A stretch of DNA of 64,000 bases from Streptomyces sp. 1-11 (GTDB lineage Bacteria; Actinomycetota; Actinomycetes; Streptomycetales; Streptomycetaceae): positions 248,001 to 312,000 of the forward strand of contig NZ_BJTV01000004.1 in assembly GCF_007176755.1 (NCBI RefSeq). The letters are read 5' to 3'. The notes beneath the pieces were generated by a model. It worked only from the letters and a program-made list of their open reading frames with translations. It had not been told where the DNA came from and made no database searches. Of the stretch, positions 1 through 13,768 are shown piece after piece (positions within the stretch are counted from its first letter, which is position 1; each line of letters starts with the position of its first letter). Made by a program: the position numbers and the translations under genes.

Positions 1-58
1 CGCGCCGGCCCGGCCGGGTCCCCCGCTACGGCGGTGCCGCCGTGCCGTCCGCCCCGGA

Positions 59-1066
59 TCAGGCCGTCCGCTCCAGGACGGTGTGGTCGACGGCGTGCTC
101 CAGGGGATCGCCCGCCGCCAGCCGCGCCGCCTCCGCCACCACCGTCCGCCCCAGCCGGGCGACCTCGTTGCCCTGCGAGCCGGCGAGGTGCGGGGTCACG
201 AACGCGTTGGGCAGGCCGAACAGGGGCGAGTCGGCCGGCAGCGGCTCCGGGTCGGTGACGTCCAGCACGGCGCCGAGCCGGCCGGTGCGCAGCTCCGCCA
301 CCAGGGCGTCGTGGTCGACCAGGGCGCCGCGCGCGGTGTTGATCAGCACCGCCCCGGAGGGCATCAGGGCCAGTTCCCGGGCGCCGATCAGGTGCCGGGT
401 CTCGGGGGTGTCCGGGGCGTGCAGGGTGACGACGTCGGATGCGCGCAGCAGGTCGTCCAGGGCCAGCAGGGGGACCCCGAGCCGGGCCGCCCCTGCCGCG
501 TCGACGTAGGGGTCGGCGAGGCCCACCCGGAGGTCGTGGGGCCGCAGCAGCTCGATCAGCCGGCGGCCGACCCGGGAGGCCCCGACGACGCCCACCCGGC
601 GGCCGTGGTTGCCGGTGCCGGGCAGGATGTCGCCGTAGGCGGCGGAGCCGCGGGTGCGCAGCAGGTCCCGGGCGGCGAAGACGTCCTTCCCGGCGAGCAG
701 GATCATGGCGAGGGTGTACTCGGCGACGGGCAGGGCGTTGGCGGCGGCGGCCGAGGAGACGGCGATGCCGCGCTTGAAGACCTCGGGCGTGGTGAAGCCC
801 TTGACGGAGCCGGCCGCGTGCAGCACGGCGCGCAGCCGGGGCGCGGCGTCCAGGGCGGCCGGGTCCAGCAGCGGGCAGCCCCAGCCGGTGATCAGGATCT
901 CGGTGCGGGCCAGGGCCTCCCGGACCCGGGGGCCGGTGAAGTCCTCCGCCACGAGGCCCGGGTCGATGTCCACGTGCTCACGGAGCCCGGCGAGCAGGTC
1001 CGGCGGGAAGACGCGCGGCACGTTCCGTGCCGTCATGGCGAACAGTGCCTTGGGGCGCTCGGGCAA
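59..1066 (-). CDS. D-isomer-specific 2-hydroxyacid dehydrogenase
   Basis: Predicted cytosolic NAD(P)-dependent oxidoreductase of 335 aa that interconverts a 2-hydroxyacid and a 2-oxoacid; the substrate cannot be read from sequence. The family triad is visible: Arg246 in NTARGALVD, Glu274 in DPEPL and His293 in TPHLAGSQ. A Rossmann fingerprint GVVGASRVGRRL lies at about residues 159-170. I chose a TTG start because GGAAGG sits 8 nt upstream of it; the first ATG (codon 11, position 1036) has no good ribosome site. The same frame stays open to about 2587, but that extension is antisense to aldO and rejected. The gene is divergent from aldO with about 120 bp between them. Function class confident, start moderately so. 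Confidence 0.88.
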   Translation of the reverse strand: MPERPKALFAMTARNVPRVFPPDLLAGLREHVDIDPGLVAEDFTGPRVREALARTEILITGWGCPLLDPAALDAAPRLRAVLHAAGSVKGFTTPEVFKRGIAVSSAAAANALPVAEYTLAMILLAGKDVFAARDLLRTRGSAAYGDILPGTGNHGRRVGVVGASRVGRRLIELLRPHDLRVGLADPYVDAAGAARLGVPLLALDDLLRASDVVTLHAPDTPETRHLIGARELALMPSGAVLINTARGALVDHDALVAELRTGRLGAVLDVTDPEPLPADSPLFGLPNAFVTPHLAGSQGNEVARLGRTVVAEAARLAAGDPLEHAVDHTVLERTA

Positions 1067-1135
1067 CGCAGCAACCTTCCGTGTCGTCGGCGCGCGGACC
1101 GCGGGCGCTGGGACAGCAACCGCTCTCCACGGTAG

Positions 1136-2443
<1,308 letters not shown>

Positions 2444-2571
2444 GCCCGCGGCGGCTTTCCCCACCCCCTTTCCCAACCCCTTGTCGAAAGCACCACCAGC
2501 CCATAGCCTGTCGCCGCGCCGGTGCCGGTCCCGTCCCGGCCCGGCCCGACGCCATGGGAGGGGCGGCCCCC

Positions 2572-6697
<4,126 letters not shown>

Positions 6698-6798
6698 CGG
6701 ACCAGCGGTTACGCACGGGCCGCCGGGACGCGCACCGCGTCCCGGACGCCCGGACCCGATGCCCTAGGATGCCCGCTTGGCAGCCAAGGAGGTGCCCC

Positions 6799-7383
6799 AT
6801 GGCCCGTGCGGGGCTCACCGTGGACAGGATCGTCTCGGCCGCCGCCGAACTCGCCGACGAGGCGGGCTTCCCCAACGTGACGCTCTCCGCGCTGGCCCGG
6901 CGCTTCGGGGTGAAGGACGCCAGCCTGTACTCGCACGTCCGCAACCTGAACGACCTGCGCACCCGGCTGGCCCTGCACGCGGGCGGCGAGCTGATCGACC
7001 GGATCGCGGACGCCGTGGCCGGCCGGGCCGGCCGGGACGCGCTGGCCGCCTTCGCGGGCGCCTACCGCGCGTACGCCCTTGAGCACCCGGGACGCTACGC
7101 GGCCACCCAGATCCGCGTCGACCAGCGCCTGGTCGCCGACTCCCCCGCCCTGCGCCGCACGGCCGAGATCACCTACGGCATGCTCCGCGCCTACGGCCTG
7201 GCCGAGCCCGACCTGACCGACGCCGTACGCCTGCTGCGCAGCACCTTCCACGGCTACTGCGCGCTGGAGTCGACCGGCGGCTTCGGCTCCCCCCGGGACG
7301 TCCAGGCCTCCTGGGACAAGGCGGTGGAGGCTCTCCACATCGCCCTCACCCACTGGCCCCGGGAGGCGGGTCCGGGGCACTGA
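6799..7383 (+). CDS. TetR/AcrR-family regulator (WHG-type C-terminus)
   Basis: 194 aa. The N-terminal helix-turn-helix spans about residues 1-50 (IVSAAAELADEAGFPNVTLSALARRFGVKDASLYSHVRN merges the usual TetR DNA-binding elements; quoted in parts: VTLSALARRFGVKDASLYSH). The C-terminal part resembles the WHG ligand-binding domain, with RYAATQIR, LLRSTFHGYCALE and a closing WDKAVEALH. AAGGAGGT is 6 nt before the ATG, one of the strongest ribosome sites in the window. It follows the beta-galactosidase by about 100 bp on the same strand but appears to be its own unit. Its target is unknown. Confidence 0.85.
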   Translation: MARAGLTVDRIVSAAAELADEAGFPNVTLSALARRFGVKDASLYSHVRNLNDLRTRLALHAGGELIDRIADAVAGRAGRDALAAFAGAYRAYALEHPGRYAATQIRVDQRLVADSPALRRTAEITYGMLRAYGLAEPDLTDAVRLLRSTFHGYCALESTGGFGSPRDVQASWDKAVEALHIALTHWPREAGPGH

Positions 7384-7416
7384 GCGGGGCCGCCACGGCG
7401 GCGCGGGCGGACGCGG

Positions 7417-7875
7417 TCAGGACAGGTCGCCCACCGCGTCGGCGTAGTAGGCGGATTCCGCCACGTGGTGCGCCAGTTCCCGGAAGGTCCAGCCCTCGCC
7501 GGGCGACGCGTCGAGCTGTTCGCCGGTCAGCGCGTCCAGACGCACGGCCCAGACGCGGGCCAGCCGGGTGAGACGGCTGCGGGCCTCGTCGAGGTCGTCG
7601 GCGGTGAAGGGGGCCAGGTCCGCCGCCGTGGTGCTCGCGGAGGCGTGCCAGTGGTCCGGCTGGGGCGTCTCGCCCGCCAGCCGGGCCTCCAGTTCGGCCA
7701 GATGGTCGATGAGGTGGTCGGCGACCCTGCGGATCGCCTTGTGCGGGGTGTACACACGGTCGTCGGCCCGGACGGGCGTGCCGTCCCAGGCGGTCCAGCC
7801 GGCGGCCAGGTCCAGCACGTGCTCGACCATGGCGGTGACGGCCCGTGCGGGCGTTGCGTGTTCGGTGTCGCTCAT
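7417..7875 (-). CDS. DinB/maleylpyruvate-isomerase-like four-helix protein
   Basis: 152 aa. The helical pattern and conserved histidines (VADHLIDHLAELEARL early, GWTFRELAHHVAESAYYADAVG late) fit the DinB / mycothiol-dependent maleylpyruvate isomerase N-terminal superfamily. Many members are metal-binding thiol-dependent enzymes, but this one cannot be given a reaction. It has no purine-rich ribosome site. Instead TAGCGT ends 7 nt before the ATG, which fits a leaderless transcript. It converges on the TetR gene with a 33-bp gap. Confidence 0.65.
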   Translation of the reverse strand: MSDTEHATPARAVTAMVEHVLDLAAGWTAWDGTPVRADDRVYTPHKAIRRVADHLIDHLAELEARLAGETPQPDHWHASASTTAADLAPFTADDLDEARSRLTRLARVWAVRLDALTGEQLDASPGEGWTFRELAHHVAESAYYADAVGDLS

Positions 7876-8148
7876 GGGAAGGACGCTAGGTCCCGATCCG
7901 TTCGGCGGCGGCCGAAGTGTCCGCGCCCTCCGCCGCCCCGCTCGGCGGCGCCGCGCTCCACGCGGACCTCGTTCCCCCGGGGGCGCCGAGGACCACCCAG
8001 CCGGTGCGACCCGAGACCCGGCCGGCCCCGGACCCGGCCGGCCTGAGTCCCGGCCGCCCGAGACCGCACCGCTCGGGCGCAAACCCTTTCCACCCCTCGC
8101 CCCGCCGGGCGCGCCGTCAGCGCGGCGCGCTTGGACTAGCGTCGAGAC

Positions 8149-9078
8149 ATGACCAGCAGCCCGCCCGGCGGCGCCTCCCCCGCCCTCGCCGGAGCCCTCG
8201 CCGCCGGCCCGGTCGTGCTCGACGGCGGCCTGTCCAACCGGCTCGAGTCGGCCGGGTACGACCTCGGCGACGAACTGTGGTCGGCTCGGCTGCTCGCCGA
8301 GCGCCCCGAGGCGATCACCGAGGCGCACCTCGCCTACTACGAGGCCGGCGCGAGCGTGGCGATCACCTCCAGTTACCAGGCCACCTTCGAGGGCTTCGGC
8401 AGGCACGGGATCGGCCGGGCTCGGGCGGCGCGGCTGCTGGTGCTCAGCGTGGAGCTGGCCCGGGAGGCGGCACGCCGGGCGCGGGCGGCCGGGGCGGCCC
8501 GCCCGCTGTGGGTGGCGGCCTCGGCCGGTCCGTACGGGGCGATGCTCGCCGACGGCTCCGAGTACCGGGGGCGCTACGGGCTGAGCGCCGGGGAGCTGGA
8601 ACGGTTCCACCGGCCGAGGCTGGAGGTGCTGGCCGCCGCCGCGCCGGACGTGCTGGCCCTGGAGACGGTTCCGGACGCGGAGGAGGGGGCGGCGCTGGTG
8701 CGGGCGGTGCGCGGGCTGGGGGTGCCTGCCTGGCTCTCCTACACCGTCGAGGGCGGGCGTACGCGCGCCGGGCAGCCGCTGGAGGAGGCGTTCGCGCCCG
8801 CGGCGGACGCCGACGAGATCATCGCGGTCGGCGTAAACTGCTGCGCGCCGGAGGACGTGCCGTACGCGGCCCGGACCGCGGCCCGGGTCACCGGCAAGCC
8901 GGTCGTCGTCTACCCCAACAGCGGCGAGTCCTGGGACCCGCGGACGCACACCTGGACCGGCCGGTCCAGGTTCGGCGCGGACCAGGTCGGGGCGTGGCTG
9001 GACGCCGGGGCACGCCTGATCGGCGGCTGCTGCCGGGTGGGCCCGGAGGACATCACCGCGATCGCCGGGGCGTTGTGA
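8149..9078 (+). CDS. mmuM: Homocysteine S-methyltransferase
   Basis: 309 aa, cytosolic. It methylates homocysteine to methionine using S-methylmethionine (or S-adenosylmethionine) as donor. The zinc ligands of the Hcy-binding domain are visible: Cys231/Cys232 in GVNCCAP and Cys294-Cys295 in GGCCRVGP. The N-terminal VVLDGGLSNRLE and SYQATFEGF match the family. The length is usual for MmuM and lacks the cobalamin domains of MetH. It has no ribosome site; TAGCGT ends 6 nt before the ATG, so it is probably leaderless. The 250-bp region downstream, before the esterase gene, contains only imperfect GC repeats. Confidence 0.88.
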   Translation: MTSSPPGGASPALAGALAAGPVVLDGGLSNRLESAGYDLGDELWSARLLAERPEAITEAHLAYYEAGASVAITSSYQATFEGFGRHGIGRARAARLLVLSVELAREAARRARAAGAARPLWVAASAGPYGAMLADGSEYRGRYGLSAGELERFHRPRLEVLAAAAPDVLALETVPDAEEGAALVRAVRGLGVPAWLSYTVEGGRTRAGQPLEEAFAPAADADEIIAVGVNCCAPEDVPYAARTAARVTGKPVVVYPNSGESWDPRTHTWTGRSRFGADQVGAWLDAGARLIGGCCRVGPEDITAIAGAL

Positions 9079-9331
9079 GCGGGGCGCCGCGCTCCTGGAA
9101 GCGGGGCGCTACGCTCCCGGGCGCCTGACGACGGGCCCCGGCACCGGCGCCGCCGCCTGCGACCTCGTCGCGGGCGTCCGCAGGGGCGGGCGTCCACGCG
9201 GACGACGTCACGGTCGCTTCGCCCGGACGCCGACGCCACCGGCCCCCCGCGGCACGCCGCCGCCGCCGTCACACCGTCCGGACGTCACCCGGCGCACCGG
9301 CCTCCACGCCGACGCCCTCCGGCCCCCCGCG

Positions 9332-10903
9332 TCACCGGCGTAGGGCGCCGACCGAGCGACGCAGGCGTCTCACCGCCGAGGCGCGGACGGCTCCCGGCGG
9401 TCTGGCGCCGGTGGCGGACGCGGGCTCGGGGACGGCGGCGGGGGCCGGCCACAGACCCAGCTCGGCGTCCCTCGGGCCGTACACGACACTGGGCTCACCG
9501 CCACCGAAGATCCGCACCGGATGCGAGGCGTCCCAGGCCTGCCAGCCCGGGTCCCCGGACGCGGCGAACCGCACCCAGGCCGAGTGCATCGCGTCACACA
9601 GCTCCTGCGGCGCGCCCGCCCCCGCCAGCTTGACCGACTCGGGCACCTCGCCGGTGCCGAAGACGAACCCGAGTTCGAGCGCGTGGCAGGCGCCGAGTCC
9701 GGGGAGCAGGGACGGCCAGGCGAACTCGTACAGGTAGGAGCTGCCCGGGCGGGCGTCGGCGAGCCGGTGCAGCGGCAGCCGGAGCAGGTGGTCGGTGACC
9801 ATCTGGCCGACGATCTCGGCGGTGCCGGCGCCCGGCCGCGCGGCGCGGTAGCCGCGCGGCACCTCGTGACCGGCGTGACAGCGGGCCATGGCCCCGGCCA
9901 GGGCGACCGTGCCCAGCCGGTCGACGCGCTCGACCAGCCCGCCGGGCACCAGCCACAGCCGGTACTCGTCCCGCGTCCAGCCCATGAGCAGGTCGGCGCC
10001 CCGGGCCGCCTCCCCGTCGATCAGGGCCCTGAGCGGGTCGCGGGGCACGAGGTCCCCGTCGACGACGATGCCGAAGGCGGGGCCGCCGAGCACGGGGCTG
10101 CTCAGCCGGCTCACATCGGCCTGGGTGCGCAGCAGCAGCTCGCGGTCGACGGCGGCGAAGGCCTCGGCGGTCGCCGGGATCTTCAGCCGTCCGGCCATGC
10201 GGCGCACCATGCGGCGCACCCGGTCGCGCTCGGAGACCTCCGGTGCGCCGCTCTGCAGCACGGCCCGCCGGAACAGGCCCTGGGCCTGGGGCGCCGCGAT
10301 CAGGGCGCCGACGCTGATCGCCCCGGCCGACTGGCCGCACAGGGTGACGTTGCCGGGGTCGCCCCCGAAGGCGGCGATGCTGTCGTGGACCCACCGCAGG
10401 GCGGCGAGCTGGTCGCGCAGGCCCGGGTTGGGCGGCGCGTCCGGGAACAGTCCGTAGCCCTCGACGCCCAGCCGGTAGTTGGCCGAGACGAGCACGACCC
10501 CGTCCCGCGCGAACGCGTGCCCGCCGTAGACGGGTACGGCGGAGGAACCCCTGGTCAGGGCGCCGCCGTGCAGCCACACCAGCACCGGGAGGCGGGCGCC
10601 GGGGCCCGGTTCCGGGGTCCACACGTTGAGGTTGAGGCAGTCGTCGCCGGCGATCACGGGGTCGGACAGGTACCGGGCGAACGCCTCGGAGTACGCCGGT
10701 TTCGGCGGCGTGGGCCCGAAGGCGCCGGCGTCCCGCACCCCGTCCCACGGCTCGGGCGGCTCCGGCGGCCGGAACCGCCGGGGACCGAAGGGCGGAGCCG
10801 CGTACGGAATCCCCCGGAACACCGCGACACCCCGCTCGTACCGGCCGCGCACGGCCCCGTGGGGTGTCCCGACCTCGGGCCCCGTCGGCTGCACTGCCGT
10901 CAT
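9332..10903 (-). CDS. Carboxylesterase type B
   Basis: 523 aa alpha/beta hydrolase of the carboxylesterase / p-nitrobenzyl esterase family. The nucleophile Ser192 lies in TLCGQSAGAISVGAL, the oxyanion-hole HGG at residues 113-115 in VLVWLHGGAL, the acid in GWTRDEYRLW and the catalytic histidine in GACHALELGFVFG. FRGIPYAAPPFG at the N-terminus is typical. No signal peptide is evident, so cytosolic. I used the ATG with AAGGG about 12 nt upstream; a GTG 21 nt earlier is possible. Substrate unknown. The C-terminal tail is arginine-rich. Confidence 0.85.
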   Translation of the reverse strand: MTAVQPTGPEVGTPHGAVRGRYERGVAVFRGIPYAAPPFGPRRFRPPEPPEPWDGVRDAGAFGPTPPKPAYSEAFARYLSDPVIAGDDCLNLNVWTPEPGPGARLPVLVWLHGGALTRGSSAVPVYGGHAFARDGVVLVSANYRLGVEGYGLFPDAPPNPGLRDQLAALRWVHDSIAAFGGDPGNVTLCGQSAGAISVGALIAAPQAQGLFRRAVLQSGAPEVSERDRVRRMVRRMAGRLKIPATAEAFAAVDRELLLRTQADVSRLSSPVLGGPAFGIVVDGDLVPRDPLRALIDGEAARGADLLMGWTRDEYRLWLVPGGLVERVDRLGTVALAGAMARCHAGHEVPRGYRAARPGAGTAEIVGQMVTDHLLRLPLHRLADARPGSSYLYEFAWPSLLPGLGACHALELGFVFGTGEVPESVKLAGAGAPQELCDAMHSAWVRFAASGDPGWQAWDASHPVRIFGGGEPSVVYGPRDAELGLWPAPAAVPEPASATGARPPGAVRASAVRRLRRSVGALRR

Positions 10904-11506
10904 CGCCCACCAGCCCTTCACCACGCCCGGACCGTGCCGTACGGCCGCCCGGGCACCGATCGAGCACCGCTCACTTCAGAGCACCACACCGCGCGGATGT
11001 ATTCCGGTGCACGGAGTTCCGGCTGGGCCGTACGAGGGACGCGGGACGCGCCCGAGCGGGACGCGGCGGACGCCGTAAAGGGAGGCCGGCACTCCCCTGC
11101 GGGGGTTCACCGGCCTCCCCGGCCGTGCGGACATGTCGGATGGGGCGCACGCCGAGTCGAGTGACCCGGGATTTCGGCGAGAGCCCGCGCGGTCACGGTG
11201 GCCACGGCACCGGCCCCGAGCACCACTGCCGTGACCACCGCGATCGCCGCGGACCCGGGCGCGGCCCTTCACCGAGCCGAAAGCTTCCCCCGGACGGGCG
11301 GCCGGCCCCGGCAATGCGTGCGCTCCACTCACCTCGATGGCGGAACGGGTTCACCGCAGAAACGTCACTCGGTGCGCCGTCCTGCCCACGGCGGGCGGCG
11401 ATCCGTCCGCGCGGCGGCCCACGGCCGCCGCCACCTGCGCCCGTACAGCTCGTTTGTACGGGTGCGGGTTGGTGAACACGGGCACACACATGGGGAGTTC
11501 GACCGC
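10904..11506. other. Intergenic region between esterase and XRE regulator
   Basis: About 600 bp divergent region. It contains one strong hairpin (11080-11119) and the promoters of the flanking genes. On the minus strand a 43-codon frame from a GTG at 11238 to a stop at 11107 has a hydrophobic start (VVTAVVLGAGAVATVTARAL) and ends inside the hairpin arm. It has no ribosome site, and I do not call it a gene. Plus-strand frames here read as low-complexity shadow sequence. Confidence 0.5.
11080..11119 (-). terminator. Strong hairpin, terminator-like on the minus strand
   Basis: A perfect 10-bp stem GGGAGGCCGG / CCGGCCTCCC encloses a second CCCCTGCGGGG hairpin. Read on the minus strand it is followed by TTTA. 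It lies upstream of the esterase gene, so it may block read-through from the XRE side. Confidence 0.5.
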
Positions 11507-12331
11507 ATGGGAACGAGCCGACGGGCACGCAGGAACGCCTCGGCGATGCGGATGGTGGGTGCGCTGCTCGCCCTCCACCGCGAGGCCGCCGGGTACACGC
11601 AGAGGTCGCTGGGCGAGCGGTTCGTCGTCGGCGAGCAGCAGATCGCGTCGATCGAGCAGGGCAGACGTCCGCTGAAGCCGGACCTCGCCGAGCAGCTCGA
11701 CGAACTCCTCGACACGAGAGGGGCCTTGTCCGTCGCCCTGAGCAGGATGCCGGAGGTCGATCTGGTTCCGATGTGGGCGGAGGAGTTCCTCGACCAGGAG
11801 CGGGCCGCCATCGCGATCTCGTCGTACGAGAACCAGGTGGTGCCGGGTCTGCTGCAGACGGGTCCGTACGCACGGGCGGTGTTCCGCAGCCGTGTGCCGG
11901 TCTACGGAGAGGACGAGATCACGCAGTTGGCGGAGGCACGCCTCGAACGTCAGGCGATCCTGAAGCACAAGGAGGCACCGATCACCTGCTTCGTCGTCTG
12001 GGAGCCGGTGGTGCGCGCTCCGATCGGCGGCAGGGGCGTCTGGACCGCGCAACTGCGCCATCTGCTCGCCTGCTCGGAGCTTCCCGGCCTGATGCTCCAG
12101 GTACTGCCGCTGGACCGCTCGACGCACGCCTCGCTCGACGGCCCGTTCGTCCTGCTGGAGACCCCCGAACATCAGCGGCTCGCGTACGTCGAGACGCAGC
12201 GCGGCAGCCAACTGATCGCCGATCCGGACGAGGTGGCCATCCTCACGCAGAAGTGTGCGATGCTGCGATCGCAGGCCCTGACCCCCGAGGACACCCGGGA
12301 CCTGCTGGATCGACTACTAGGAGAGCAATGA
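11507..12331 (+). CDS. XRE-family helix-turn-helix protein with DUF5753 domain
   Basis: 274 aa. An XRE helix-turn-helix occupies about residues 15-70 (LLALHREAAGYTQRSLGERF, EQQIASIEQGRRPLKPDL). A DUF5753 domain follows, with the hallmark SYENQVVPGLLQTGPYARAV and later LMLQVLPLDRSTHASLDGPF. Such proteins are abundant in Streptomyces and usually pair with a small DUF397 protein; WhiJ/BldB-type development regulators are the characterised examples. GGGAG lies 10 nt before the ATG. The stop overlaps the start of the DUF397 gene (ATGA), so the two are translationally coupled. Which pathway it controls is not visible. Confidence 0.88.
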   Translation: MGTSRRARRNASAMRMVGALLALHREAAGYTQRSLGERFVVGEQQIASIEQGRRPLKPDLAEQLDELLDTRGALSVALSRMPEVDLVPMWAEEFLDQERAAIAISSYENQVVPGLLQTGPYARAVFRSRVPVYGEDEITQLAEARLERQAILKHKEAPITCFVVWEPVVRAPIGGRGVWTAQLRHLLACSELPGLMLQVLPLDRSTHASLDGPFVLLETPEHQRLAYVETQRGSQLIADPDEVAILTQKCAMLRSQALTPEDTRDLLDRLLGEQ

Positions 12332-12513
12332 GCGGCACCGCACTTCGGTGGTTCAGGTCGAGCTACAGCGGCAGCGAGGGCGGCAACTGCCTCGAAGTAG
12401 CAGCCGCCCCCACCGCCGTCCACATCCGGGACTCCAAGACCCCCGCCGCACCCCACCTCACCGTCGCCCCCGCCTCCTGGGCCGCCTTCCTGAGGCTGAC
12501 CAGGGGCGTCTGA
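12328..12513 (+). CDS. DUF397 small protein, partner of the XRE regulator
   Basis: 61 aa. It shows the DUF397 signature: WFRSSYSGSEGGNCLEVA near the start, then VHIRDSKTP and a C-terminal WAAFLRL. It overlaps the upstream regulator by 4 nt, with AGGAGA as ribosome site. In known pairs the DUF397 protein is thought to counteract or modulate the DNA-binding partner, as in an antitoxin-like relationship; that role here is inference from the pairing. Confidence 0.88.
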   Translation: MSGTALRWFRSSYSGSEGGNCLEVAAAPTAVHIRDSKTPAAPHLTVAPASWAAFLRLTRGV

Positions 12514-12606
12514 CGCAGCAGGGCCGCCCGGGTGCGACCGCCAGTGCGACGGGTGCTGTCCGATTCCTTCAAGACCCGGGGTCCGGCTCCCGCCTAGCGT
12601 GGGCCC

Positions 12607-13005
12607 ATGACTCCACGATTCGCCGTGATCGGCGTGGTGGCCTCCGACCTGGCCGCCTCGCTCGCCTTCTACCGTCGCCTCGGACTGGTCTTCCCCGAGG
12701 GGGCCGAGACGCAGCCGCATGTCGAGGCGGAGCTGCCGGGCGGGCTGGTGCTCGCGCTGGACACCGAGGAGACCGTACGGTCCTTCCACCCGGCGTGGCG
12801 GCCCCCCGCCCCCGGCGGCCGGGTCGCGCTCGCCTTCCGGTGCGGCTCGCCGGCCGAGGTGGACGCCGTGTACGAGGATCTGGTGGGCGCCGGGTACCAC
12901 GGGGAGCTGAAGCCCTGGGACGCCTTCTGGGGGCAGCGGTACGCGACCGTGCACGACCCCGACGGCAACGGCGTCGACCTGTTCGCCGCACTAGCCGCCG
13001 AGTAG
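12607..13005 (+). CDS. VOC-family (glyoxalase-like) protein
   Basis: 132 aa. It shows paired beta-alpha-beta-beta-beta modules of the vicinal oxygen chelate fold: FAVIGVVASDLAASLAFYRR at the start and ATVHDPDGNGVDLF at the end. Possible functions include a metal-dependent lyase/dioxygenase or a drug-binding protein; no reaction can be assigned. It is likely leaderless, since TAGCGT ends 6 nt before the ATG. It overlaps the convergent AraC gene by 15 bp; VOC/AraC neighbours of this kind recur in Streptomyces. Confidence 0.8.
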   Translation: MTPRFAVIGVVASDLAASLAFYRRLGLVFPEGAETQPHVEAELPGGLVLALDTEETVRSFHPAWRPPAPGGRVALAFRCGSPAEVDAVYEDLVGAGYHGELKPWDAFWGQRYATVHDPDGNGVDLFAALAAE

Positions 13006-13674
13006 CTCGCCGAGCGTCCGGCCCGCCAGGTTCCGCACGTCGCGGGCGAGGTGCGGCTGGTCCGCGTAGCCGGCGCGGGCCGCCGTCTCGGCGTACGGGA
13101 CCCCGGAGCGGGCCAGGGCGAGGGCGCGCTGCAGGCGCAGGATGCGGGCCAGGGTCTTGGGGCCGTAGCCGAACGCGGTCAGGCAGCGGCGGTGCAGCGC
13201 GCGTTCGCCGACGCCGAGTTCGGCGGCCGTCGCCGCGACCGGACGGCCCGCGTCCAGGGACTCCACCAGCCGGCGCAGCAGCGGGTCCGGGCGGCCGCAC
13301 TCGGCGGCCCGGTCCAGGGCGATGTCCTCCAGGGCCGTGGCCGCGTCGGGTGCCGCCATGACGCGGTCGCGCAGCCGCCGCACCCGCGCGGCGGGCCACA
13401 GGTCGGTCAGTTCGACGCGGGTGTCGCGCAGTTCCGTGGCCGGCACGCCGAGCAGTGCGGGCGCGGTGCCGGGGAAGAAGCGCAGGCCCGCCCAGGCGCG
13501 GGGCGGGCCCTCCGGGACGTGGGCACGGGTGTCGGGGCCGGCGACCAGCAGCCGGCCCTCGCTGAACAGCAGGTCCATGCAGCCGTCGGGCAGCACCGTC
13601 CGGGCGGCGTCGTCCCCGGGGGTCAGGCGCCACACCACGGCGCCGGCGAGCCGCGACGGCCGTTCCTCGTACAC
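12991..13674 (-). CDS. AraC-family transcriptional regulator
   Basis: 227 aa. The N-terminal ligand-type domain begins RPSRLAGAVVWRLTPGDDAA and contains VLPDGCMDLLFSEG, a pattern common in Streptomyces AraC proteins. The C-terminal AraC helix-turn-helix spans about residues 140-220, with AATAAELGVGERALHRRC and FGYGPKTLARILRLQRAL. The start is GTG; TAGCCT ends 7 nt upstream and no ribosome site is present, suggesting a leaderless mRNA. It overlaps the VOC gene tail to tail and could regulate it, which is inference. Confidence 0.83.
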   Translation of the reverse strand: MYEERPSRLAGAVVWRLTPGDDAARTVLPDGCMDLLFSEGRLLVAGPDTRAHVPEGPPRAWAGLRFFPGTAPALLGVPATELRDTRVELTDLWPAARVRRLRDRVMAAPDAATALEDIALDRAAECGRPDPLLRRLVESLDAGRPVAATAAELGVGERALHRRCLTAFGYGPKTLARILRLQRALALARSGVPYAETAARAGYADQPHLARDVRNLAGRTLGELLGG

Positions 13675-13768
13675 GGAGGCCAGGCTACGCCGCGGTCGGC
13701 GCCCCGGGCGGCGGAAACGTCACCGGCGGGCAGCCGAAGGGCACCGCCCCGTGCGCCCTCGCCGGCGG

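Noticed and set aside
9079-9331. Possible gene or structured RNA after mmuM
   Set aside because: Only imperfect GC-rich repeats were found (two similar GGCCCCCCGCG blocks); no start with ribosome site and no stable domain.
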